From: Absidia repens | Lineage: Eukaryota > Mucoromycota > Mucoromycetes > Mucorales > Cunninghamellaceae | Direction: 5' to 3' | Length of the DNA stretch: 64,000 nucleotides | NCBI GenBank assembly: GCA_002105175.1 | Contig: MCGE01000023.1 | Coordinates: 248,001 to 312,000, forward strand | Shown here: piece after piece, positions 48,791 through 59,500 of the stretch | Numbering within the stretch: the first letter of the stretch is position 1 | Layout: each line of letters opens with the position of its first letter | Notes under the pieces: generated by a model | What the model saw: only the letters and a program-made list of their open reading frames with translations | Database searches by the model: none | Told to the model about the DNA's origin: nothing | Program-made: the position numbers and the translations under genes

Positions 48791-49554
48791 GTTCACTGGA
48801 TACAAAAAAGGACCCCCTTTTTTTATTTCTTTGTTGCTTGCCTCCATTGAAACGACTTTCAACACTATGAAATATCATCGTTCTCTAGACATAGAAGAAA
48901 CATACACTATTAAACAATGGAACTTTTTTCTCATGAGAGTAATAGACTGCACAGTGGTTGTATTTTTTTGATCATTCAGCAGTGGCGACATGATAGTTAA
49001 CTCGTTTCTTTTTTTTTTACAGCAACCAACTTCATTCAATATAGATGGCATGTTACAGTAGTTCTCTTCTCTTGCGGCAACTGCATCGATGCTATTGCGC
49101 TTTCCAGTACCTTAAAATAGCTTACCCCGCACCATAGAATAGCGGGGGTTGGTAATTTGGAGGTGTCTCTAAATTCCGAACGCACTTTGGACGTATGTCT
49201 AAATATCAATGAAAAGTTAGAGGTACTGATCTGGATTTTCTTTTCCCCTTTATTCATTGATGTTTCAGCGACATCTTTTTTGCCTCTTCTTCCCCTTTTT
49301 ACTATTTTTTATATTTCTATTTCTCCCTGTCTATTTGACATATGATTCAATTCTAACTCTTTTCCGTCAATATACTTTATTGATAGGTTTTTCTTCTTTT
49401 TTTGAAAATAAATATTTGACTATTATATTAATAAAGGTTTTATCCCTTCAACAGGTGGATTTTAACACGTTTATTTACAAAAGCAGATCAGTATCTCCAA
49501 AGGCCTAAAAAAAAAAAAAAAAGTATATACAATATGTTCAGTCCAGCAAACGCT
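48791..49554. other. Spacer without a supported gene
   Basis: T-rich sequence with several short hydrophobic ORFs driven by composition. No splice or family support. Confidence 0.4.
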
Positions 49555-49819
49555 ATTCTTGCGATATGTACCGCACCAGTTGATAAATATGAATGGCAGA
49601 GTGGGGATATGGCAACGTTTCATTTAAGTGATTTAGAACTGTGAAAATCGGCCCTTAGGTATCTGGGTAGTTATAGATATGTTAGAAAGAAATGAAAAAG
49701 GTTCTATAGCGGCAACTACATGCATATCCCACCCTAGCTTCATTTGTGTGATCAGTTGAGCACGAATACGGCTATCTTTGATAGTAATTAATCTAATAAT
49801 GTCAACCCATTCTTCAGAC
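49555..49819 (-). pseudogene. Gene fragment next to a repeat copy
   Basis: After an acceptor (TTATAG) at 49819 the minus strand reads SEEWVDIIRLITIKDSRIRA and LITQMKLGWDMH, with a GTAGTT donor following. After a possible CACAG acceptor it resumes as LNHLNETLPYPHSAIHIYQ to a stop near 49559, one nucleotide out of phase. The upstream exons expected beyond 49840 are absent; repeat copy F begins there. This looks like the 3' end of a gene truncated by the repeat. Family unknown. Confidence 0.35.
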
Positions 49820-49852
49820 CTATAACGGAAAAAAGTGTTCATAGTGGGTAAA

Positions 49853-50590
49853 CTAGGAAGCAAGTGCATAATAGGACACTCAAAAAACAGATATGATAGA
49901 GTCATTGTTCACTTTACGATGCGGCAGAAGAAGTAAAAAGGGGACATTTTATTGAAGTATATTGGATATTAAAACTAAAGACGGGGATTCAATGCAACAA
50001 CGGATCTGATGAAAAAGATCTACTGCAGGAAGATTGAGGGAGACTTATGTGGAATTTGAATAATCGCCAGCACTAAACTAAAGGTAAAATTGTAAAAAGG
50101 GTCCAGGTACTGTACAGCACTGTACAGGCAGGAGAAAGAACAGAGGATATCCTTTTATTGAAGTATAGCAATACAACAAAGGGCAATGGTAAAAAAGGAT
50201 CCATTGCACAAAACAAATCATGAGAGACTTATGGAACATTGGTCATTGACGCAAGTAAAAATAGACATATTTTATTCAGATGTAGATACAAACTATGGAC
50301 AAACTAAGCTAATAAAAGCTCCAAAAGCCAACTAATGTTGGTTCAAAATCTTGAATCCAAAATGAAAGGGTTTCCCCATGCATCTTGTAATCCCTGCGCT
50401 GAAACCACTTCTAAACTAGTCCTGACGGTATTCTAAGATCACCATGGCCCCAAAAAGGTTGAAATGGAGAAGAAAAAAAGAAGAGGAAAAAGAAAATGAA
50501 AAAAGGGAGACGGAAAGAAAAGAAGTAAAAAAAAAAAAAAAAAAATCATCAGGTGGGCGGGGATTTTAATGTTTTAGCTGACGCTTAGTG
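49853..50590 (+). repeat. Dispersed repeat, copy F (near full length)
   Basis: Starts 'ctaggaagcaagtgcata', then 'ttattgaagtatattggat', 'atcatgagagacttatgg', conserved core at 50368-50407, long purine-rich tract at 50464-50544 and terminal 'caggtgggcggggatttt'. Contains 'tgtacagcactgtaca' at 50112-50127, which is absent from other copies. Same orientation. Confidence 0.8.
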
Positions 50591-50831
50591 CGTGCACGAC
50601 CCAACCCCAGAAAAAAAATAAAAGGGAATATAAATAGTAGTTTATTGAAAAAGAGTAAGATACCCTACTAATAAAATCAATGAGCACACATACAAGTCAT
50701 AAAAGCATAAACCAGGATAGCTGAAATAAGATACACTGAGGAAAAAAAAAAAGGAATTTTGGATAAATTTGTTTTTTTATTATAAAAAATGGAAGCATAC
50801 AGATAGAAATAAATCAAAAGAGTCAAATTAA

Positions 50832-51299
50832 TCATAATAAATGGATATTTTTTGTATTAATACTAGATAAGGTATAAAGGGACGAAGGGGCACTAGAAGA
50901 CATTGATGTGGCGGTAGTATGGCAGACAGAGGATGTACGACAAACGGATGAGGAAGGGGATGATGATAACGATGAGGAGGAGGAGGAGGAGGAGGAGGAG
51001 GATGACGACAGCGACGACGACGACGGGGAAGATAGTGGGTACAATTGGGTATTGGGAGGGGTGTGCCTATGATGAAATCGAGATTTCGTGACATTGTACG
51101 TAGGGGTGGACATGGCTGGTGCTGTGAGCATTTTTGTAGAGGAGGCAAATGCTTGTGCTTCAACAGAGAGTCGACTTGATAGCATGCTTTGGTAATAGAG
51201 CTGGTGCGGCTGCTGGTGGGTTTGACGCTGATGATGATGTCGTATAGAGTAAGATGTGGATGACAGCTGCTTGGAGGAAGAATTAAATGGTGCCTGTGT

Positions 51300-51347
<48 letters not shown>

Positions 51348-53055
51348 CGTTGGTTTAGCAACTTCCGCTGTTTCTTTTTTCAAGGTTTCTACTTCTTTTA
51401 TTCCATGTAGACTCACATCAGATGATGGACATGTGGCGTTTCCTAAATTCTCTCGATATGGTGATGAAGATATTGATAATGGTAACGAAATGGGGGATGA
51501 TGGCGAAGGTGGTGGAGAGGGCGTTGTGTATGGTTTGGTCCAGGAAGTAGTCGATTCCATAGCGGCAGTACCAGTGGTATCATTAGCAGGTCGTTTCATA
51601 TCCAGTTGTTGCGGATCATTTTGTTCAAAGTCCAATATCGAAGCTGATTCTAGTTCTAACGGTGATAATTGAAGTTGATCTTGAGCAAAAGCGATGGGCT
51701 ATATAATAAAAATAAAAATAAAAAGCTATCATTAAACACATATCAGACTATATACACCACATACTCTCTCTCCGTGCTTATTTGATCACATTACCTGTAT
51801 TTCCGGAAGTGATGCGGTTGTAAGAGCCAATGTATTGCTACTAGAATAAAGAGGTTCATCCAGTCTGTTGTTTGTAAAAGATAGGTTGTTAAGTAGTGAT
51901 TGCGGTTCGGAAGGCGAGGCCAAGGATGCATTGGTATCAGGTACTGTCAAAATACATACAATATACAAGTGGTGCAACGAGTCAGACCGTATCAGATCCG
52001 CACCACTACCACCACCAAGATAGAATCGAGCATCTAATGGCTGATGTCGGCTTTTGTCAGACGTAATGAACGTGATAGTTTCTTTTAACGTCAACGATCC
52101 ATTGGCGATAGTCGCTAGTTGATATGGTGGGAGAGCAATAAACATTTCCGCTGTGGTGCGCTGTGTCGGTGGTAATAATCTTGCCTTGCTTGTCTGCTGA
52201 AATTGCTGCTGCTGATGATGATGAGTAGTGTCGTTGTTAATTTTATCGCCAGAAGAAAAAGTCACCGCATTGTCCAGCAAAGAGCGGTGAATTCGAGACA
52301 CTGTACCATTATTCCCAGGAATAATAAAGTCGTACAACGATCGATGTGAGAATTCTTGAGGATATAAGCCGAGGAAATCAAACGATTCATCTGATACACG
52401 AGCACAACAGAGTTCCATGGATAAGAATAACTATTTTTTTTATACAAAAGGTTATTTAGCATTGATGCTTGTATGGTAAAGAGTGAGACCTTAATGTTAC
52501 TTACTGTCATTGTTGGTTTTTGATAATTCGAGGAGTTGCTATGTTGTTGGACGTAATTTGCGCTGGTGGAGGCAGATTGAATCATTGTGAATGTGGATGG
52601 TAGATGACAGTGCATTGGTTTCATACCACGTAGCTTTGGTCGTCCTCGTTTCTTGTGTTGAATATCATGGCAGGTGTCTGCTTTGTCCGAGGATACGCAT
52701 CGCTTACAGGGTCGTGTCACTTTGTAGCGAAATGCATAAGGAAAAAGTTAGTAAGATGTTGATCGTTGCAGACTTCTAAATACGTATTCTTACTTACAAT
52801 CACATGCCAGATGAGCCTTTTTACAGTTGACCTAATAAAAAGGGGAAGGGATGTAAGCTTCTGCGATTGCATCAACTCAATCTACTTTTTTTTTATTACG
52901 CAAGCGGTCTTGACATGAGGTTTTGCAGGTCGTTTTTTGCTTGATTCGTTGTCGTTATCGTCACCATTGTTATCGCCATTGGTGTTGGCGCTGATACTGA
53001 TGTCCAGAAGTTGTGGTGAAGAGGTACAGGGATTACAAGGTAAGGACAGTGACAT
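50832..53055 (-). CDS. AcuK/ERT1-like Zn2Cys6 regulator with PAS region
   Basis: Five exons (53055-52900, 52831-52798, 52719-52505, 52430-51795, 51698-50832) give 635 residues in frame. The zinc cluster is spread over three exons: Cys52, Cys55, Cys62, Cys68, Cys71 and Cys80, in HVKTACVNCKKAHLACDLT then RPCKRCVSSDKADTC and a basic KKRGRPKL. This AHL-C spacing, with the following MELCCARVSDESFDFLGLYP and SHRSLYDFI PAS-type region (about 136-347), is typical of AcuK, AcuM and ERT1. Those regulators control gluconeogenesis and respiration. The last 290 residues are low complexity: an Ala-Thr run from a hexanucleotide repeat (51299-51343) and long Ser runs. Confidence 0.9.
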
Positions 53056-53166
53056 CACGAATATTTAAAGCCCTGGATCGAATGACTTTTGTGTATTTGT
53101 GTACAGTCAAATCAATAAAAAAGTAGAAGGCAGTGTGCAAAAATATATGAGAAAGAGAAAGAATGC

Positions 53167-53210
<44 letters not shown>

Positions 53211-53933
53211 CAGGAACTTTTTCCTTCTCGGAAATTTCGGACATTTAAGATTTACTGGGAAATTCAAGCAGGGACTTTTTTTTTCATTCTTCGTGCATTG
53301 TATGGATGTACGCTCTGGATTATTATAGTATGTAAAAGGTTGGGAGTTGATTCATCCTTCAATAATATTACTAGTATAATGAGAAAATTTATCTGACTAT
53401 TTAATAAACTGTAATCAGTTTCTCGCTTCAAATATACTTTTTTGTACAAAAAATGAGGCAAGGAAACAATATTTTCTCATGGTGCTTATGTCACTTTTTA
53501 AGTCGCCGCAAAGGAAACCTTGTCAGGGCTCCCCACTTCTATTTACAAAGAGCCGCAAAGTGGCGTTGACAAAAAAAAAGAAAAAAACAAGAACGTTTTA
53601 TGAAAATGAAAATATGATAAATAAAAGAAGCGCCAAGACAAGCTGGTGATAATTATAGAATTGGGCGCTTGTTGTAAAATACCGAGAATATACAAAGTGA
53701 TACCAAAAAGAAACTTCCCCAAACTCTTTTGACCATCACAAGCAAAAAGGCCAAGGTGATGATTTTATTAGCCAATCATGATAGGCCCATTCATCTCGAT
53801 GGTATTAGTTCATGACGATGATTTTAAAATCCCGCCCCAATTTAAATGATCGTGCCCCCTTATTTTGCTTTTTCTTTCTCTCTTTTTTTATTTATTTTAT
53901 TTATACTAAGAAAACAACAAACAACCATATCCA
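53056..53933. promoter_or_regulatory. Divergent promoter region
   Basis: Separates the AcuK/ERT1-like gene from the TIA-1-like gene. It contains 40 adenines at 53168-53207, an inverted repeat-like pair 'gccgcaaaggaaacc' (53503) and 'agccgcaaagtggcg' (53551), and a CCAATCA at 53772-53778 about 160 bases before the plus-strand start. No gene is supported; a plus-strand ORF at 53163-53396 begins with poly-Lys from the A tract. Confidence 0.5.
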
Positions 53934-55796
53934 ATGCCACATCAAACAGCAACACTATATATTACTCAATTGGATGAGAGGGTGACAGAAAAAATGTTGA
54001 AAGACATATTCTCCATGATCTCACCTGTCCACAATGTAAAAATCAACGTAAGTGATACTAAATTCCCACGAAATCTTCCAATAGAAGGGTTGTGTTGTGA
54101 TGATCTAGCAAATGGTCAAAAAAAGATTGGGGGTAGTATAGTATACTCTTATAGAAAGACAAAGAAGGGATGGATAGTTATTTGTTGAAGAAAATCTTAT
54201 CTTATCAACGAATGATTGTTATCACTTTTTATCTCTTTATATGTATCTTATCCTTTTCCGTTTTTTTATTATTTTGCTATATGGTTTTAATCACTTTATA
54301 GCATCCTTTTAATGAACACATTTTAGGCTGACCGGAGAACTAAAACTTTTTTTTTTTTTACAAAATAGACTCAAAATCAATCGGGGCTTGTGGAGTTCCA
54401 TGAACGTCAAGGTGCTGAACAGGCTTTACATGCAATGGATGGAAGAATTATTTTCGGCAAGGTAAGAAACTGGATGGTTTTATAACATAGAAGCATTCTT
54501 ATCGTTTAGCAAACATCCCTTTCTTTTAGAAAATTCATATTCATTGGTCAAATCAACTCAAGAAACAACATTATTATACTGTCCTTGTGAATGGTCTTGG
54601 TCAAGATATCTCTTCCTCTGTGTTGAAAAAGGCTTTTCATGATTATTACCCAAGGTAAGTCATATGCACACATATTATAAAATGATGAAATGGGTTTATT
54701 GATCCTTTTTTCCTACCATTCCACTTCTGATCAGGCACGTGGAAGTTATCATGGACACCACCAATACAGACGTCAAAAACAAAAGTTATGGACTGATTGA
54801 TTTTGAACACCGGCAGGATGCTGAAAAAGCTATGAAAGAAATGGATGGACACTACTTATCATCATCACTCATTGGTCGCCACCCTATACAGTGTCGCTGG
54901 GCCAATCATCAAGTCATCGATACCATTGTTACAACTACTTCTTCCATAAATAGTGGCGCCACTACCCCTACTTCAGCAATCACTTCTCGACCTTCCACAC
55001 CACAAACACCTTCATTCTCTACCATGCCCATTCATCCCTCTACTACCTGTCGTGTCACCTCCAACAATATGTCGTACGAGCAAATATTTGCCCAAACACC
55101 TCCTTACTATACTTCGATTTATGTAGAAAACTTGCCAAATGAAGTTTCAGGTACAGTACCCAACCGATTTCACACACACATACACGTACACAAACCACAT
55201 GATATTAACTGTCTTTTTTTCTTTAGAACAAGACCTCGTACCACATTTTCAACAATATGGCTATGTTTCTCATATCGAAATGAACGAAAATGGTGCCACA
55301 GTAACGTAAGTCCAAAAAAAAAAAACATGTTTGGTGACACCTATGTGATTAACTCAATTTGTTTTTTTTTTAAAAAAAAAATAGATTGGATACCCATGCC
55401 AATGCAAGCACTGCCATCTTTGCATTACAAGGATTCAATATGGGTGGGCAAGCGATCGATTTATCGTGGGGAACTCATACCACCAACACCGACCATCCCG
55501 CCATGAACTATGCCTCATCATACACATCCTCTGTTCCTTCCATGTCAACATCCGCCTCCCCTTTTTTTTATCACTCCATGTCCTCGGGTCAACAACAGCA
55601 GCAACAACAAAAACAAGAACAATGGCGATTCCAACCTATCATGCACGGCACGGGCTATTATGATATGCTAACGATGCGACCACCTGCCCCTGTCGCCGGG
55701 TCTGCTTATTCCGCTGGAGGTAAGGCTGGTCAAGCCATTCATGGATGGAATCAATACTATCAAAATTACTATAGCGCTGGCCATCAAAACATCTGA
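53934..55796 (+). CDS. TIA-1/PUB1-like protein with three RRMs
   Basis: Six exons (53934-54047, 54369-54461, 54530-54654, 54735-55150, 55227-55305, 55385-55796) give 412 residues in frame. RRM1 (about 5-75) has ATLYITQLDE and SGLVEFHERQGAEQALHAMD. RRM2 (about 84-163) has YTVLVNGLGQDISSSVLKKAF and SYGLIDFEHRQDAEKAM. RRM3 (about 235-300) has SIYVENLPNEVS and TAIFALQGFNMGGQAIDLSWG. A Ser/Thr linker and a Gln/Tyr-rich C-terminus follow, as in TIA-1, Pub1 and Nam8-type proteins, which bind U-rich RNA in splicing or mRNA stability. The RNP motifs of RRM1 are weak. Which paralog it is cannot be decided. Confidence 0.9.
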
Positions 55797-56507
55797 TATA
55801 TTCCTATCACCACCACCACCACTATCCACCATCCTCTCACTTACCTTCATTAGTACCATTTATCATCATTTACCTTCTTTTGTATATAGTCTTTTTGTTA
55901 TTTTTTTTTTTATATATCTCGGCATTCCTACATTCTAGTATTCACCAATACTCTTTTCCCAACTTTTTTTTTTCAATAAAAAACATTCATGCATTCAAAA
56001 CCAATTAACCTGTGTATTCAAAAAAAAAAGCATATATATTTTTTTTATTCAATATGATATATAAAATATAGAAAAATGTGCTAAATAGGGAGACAATGCG
56101 ATACAATAAAAACTATGGCTGCTACAATATGTATATATCAAAGCGGGGACGTAGGGAATGGAAGGGGAAGAATGTCAAATGAAATAGGGGGGGAATGGGG
56201 AAGTGGGCATACAATAATATATACATATCTATGTATATTAAAACGGTAAAAAAGTGTCAAAAGAATGTGCTAAGTTTCCTTTTTCTTCAATACATGCTAG
56301 GATAAAACGTGGGGAAGGGGATGAGATGAGAGCACAAACGGATGGCATCTATATTTCCAATGATTCCTTGTTGTTGTTTCCCGATGGTGGTACAGGATTT
56401 ACTGGTCTTTAGTTTCAGAAGATGGTCGTTTTGTTGGTCCAATAATGCCTTGATGGAGATATTGCCCGAAGAAGATTCTGATGATTCCACTGGTGAAGCT
56501 AAGCTTT
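55797..56507. other. Convergent 3' region; possible extra C-terminal coding
   Basis: 3' flanks of two convergent genes, with an aataaa at 55975-55980 for the plus-strand gene. On the minus strand, 56287-56507 reads as protein (ASPVESSESSSGNISIKALL and on) in a frame two bases off the end of the CHD-like gene; see findings. Confidence 0.45.
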
Positions 56508-59500
56508 TTACTTTTGATCCTTTTTCGCTTCTAAAATCGTTTGATCTTGTTGCTGTTGTTCAGGTTCCATGTCCGTTTCCATTGATTGATATATTGTCAT
56601 TTGTGGTATGGTGGAGTTGGTCATCGTTTGGTCTTGTCGACGTTTATCGCCAGTATCCGCCGATTTCATCCCGCCTAACAGTGCATCATTTTGTTGCCCA
56701 GTAACAAATCCCACAGTGTTCATCAATGAGGAAGACATTTGTGGTGACATTCCTTGGGCCATTTGTTGCGGTTGTGGTTGTTCCTGTTCTCGATCTATTG
56801 ATGTTGACTTGGTCAATAGAGCTGGTTGGGTGACCTGTCGATGGGCTTTGTCCAATGATGCTGGTGCCACGAATAATCTTTTTCGTTGTCGAATGCATGG
56901 ATTGATACTTGATTGGTCGTCCACTGGCGCTTTCCGTTTTCGATCATCCTGGTGTCGATCACGGAGATAAATTTCCGTTACTATTTGGATTCGCTTGTCA
57001 ATGTCACTTTCAAAAGGCCATACATAGATCTAAACATAAAAAATATAATTAAAAAATGAGCACTTCTATTATTCTATAATTATGTCATCACAGTAATAAA
57101 TTTAAAACTTACAGTTTGATTATCATTGCCATCTTGGAAGCCCAAGTCTGTGTCGGCTTCACCCAAACCATTCTGGATGTCGGAGTCTGCGGTGGCGCCT
57201 TCGCTTTCACCCACATCACCACTGGATTTACCAACCATTTTGTCCTCTGGATCCAAATATTTTTTACCCGCAAAGCAGAATTCACGGTCATTGCGAATGT
57301 CTAAATACCTTGTTTCATCAAATGAAAAATGTTAATTTCTATGGCTAATGATATAAAGATAATCAGTTTTCGTACTTACTGTTGATAACCATGTTTACGT
57401 ATTCCAAGTATCATATCACGGTCCTCATTTGCCCCCCACCATGCCGCTGGCCTTGCTATATCCACTTGAGGGAAGGTTATGTTTTTGGCACAATTCCAGT
57501 CTCCAGGGAGAATCAAATTTCGAATCGCATGAAGTATCTGAATTCGAAGTAAGAGAGTGCGACCTAGTTTGTTTCCAAAAAAAAAAAAAAAAAATCAATA
57601 CATATATATTTCTCCATCTATCCTGTCAGCCTTTTATTATTATTATTACCATTGCGTGTCAGATGATCTTGATATTCCTGAGGTGCATCCACCATAAATG
57701 ATCGGAATTCCTCGATTTGTTTTTGGGAGGCGTTTTTGTAGGGTATGGTGTAGTCGTCCGGCACATCGTCTTGAGCATCTGATTGTAGCAATAATCCAAT
57801 GTCCTCCACCAGCCGTTTGTCTTCGCCCGTTTTTGCATCAATGGATGGAAGTACATATCGCATCAATGTCCGTGCCACCGCCTTGAGATCCTTTTCAGAC
57901 CGCCGAGGAAAATTCACTTTCATTTCTTGCCAAGCGCCATAGCCGAAGATCATCATTTTGCGTTCGTATTCAGTTTTTTCAGACATTGACCAAGGATGGA
58001 CTTCGCTGTCGTTTTGCAGAGCAGGAATATCGTCATCACCATGTCCAGAATTTGCTGTTATCGATGCAATTGAGGAAGTATTGGCGCTAGTATTTCGTTC
58101 ACCTTCATCCAATTCTTCTTCTAAAATCCGAGTCACATCAACATTCGTCTTGGCTGCCCATTTTTTCCGTAAGTTCATATCATGGGGTCGCACATCATTC
58201 ATGTTCCTTAAGATCAGCGATCCTTGTATATCGTCTTCATGTCGTATCACCTCGGTACGGTTTTTCATAATAACATCAATGTCCTCTTCGCAGAATTGGG
58301 TACTAGCAAAAACATAGAGTAAAAGATTAATATAAAAAATAGAAATAAGATGAATAGTTGGGGATTTTTGAAAGTCATATCTACAGATAACTGTATGCTA
58401 TTTACCTTGCTTCTTCGTTCATGAAAGCACCATAGGCACATTTCTTGAAAAGATCCTCAATTTCTTTCCTGATCAAATCATGCTTCTTTGATAGGTCACC
58501 AGCGCTGTCATCTATAGAGCCCGATGTTGATATGGCCGCATCGTCCAATCCCAGTTTCATTCCAGCTTCTTCAATCATCTTTCTTTCGTATGTATTTGCA
58601 CAAATTAGTCGGTAAACCTATGAGATACAAAAGCGTTAATATATCTTTCTTCCATTACCACTCCTATCACCATCATCATTATAAAGCGTTTTCATTTCCT
58701 TCTCTTTTTCTTGTACCTGGACAGGTTTTGTTTCACCAATACGATGACGTCGCGCTAGGGCTTGTAAATCATTCCGAGGGTCCCAGTCATTGTCAAAGAT
58801 GATACATGTGTCAGCGGCCTACGCCATAAAAAGAAACACCAAAAAATGATGCTACTTCAGTATAGCTCAACATTGTTCTAAAAGGATATGAAATAGCTTA
58901 CCGTCAAATTGATCTCGACATCAACAGCACGAGTACATAACAAAAAGACAAATGATTCATTAATGGGTGAGGTTGAGAATCGGTCAATGGAAGCTTGGCG
59001 TTGATCACTGAAAATAATGCCATCGATACGTTCGAATGCATATTTCCGGCTTTGAAGATAGTCAGATAGAATGTCCAAGCACCTATATGGAAATAATAGA
59101 ATTAATATATAAAAAATAAATATACAAAGATCACTCCTATATTGTTACCTTGTAAATTGAGAAAATATCAGGACTTTGTGGTTGCCAAGAATAAGTTTTT
59201 TCAAAAGCTTGTCAATGAGTACCTATGTGCCCAAACCGAAATGACTTGAGTAGCCATTCTTGCATACTGGTTTGTTTTTTTTTTTCCTTACCAGTTTGCC
59301 AGATGACATGATAAGACATTTAAGGACATCTTGTGGTGTTTTGGCCTTGTTTTCAGATATGATGATATCCTTGTAGCCTTCCAGTAAATAGGGGTGAATA
59401 GCGCATTTTCGTAGCTCCATCATCATATTTCGAAGCTGTGACAATTTTGTATTTGCTTGATAATAAAAGGTATAAAAAAATCGAATCAGGCACCAATAAT

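Noticed and set aside
1..50590. Repeat family as an SRP RNA Alu-domain or tRNA-derived SINE
   Set aside because: The core 'cttgtaatccctgagctg' and the end 'ttcaaatcccgcc' recall SRP RNA and a tRNA B box, but the order is wrong for a tRNA and neither structure can be completed.
56342..56970. Two plus-strand ORFs of 120 codons each
   Set aside because: They are antisense to the last exon of the CHD-like gene and the coding-like extension, with no splice sites or family motif.
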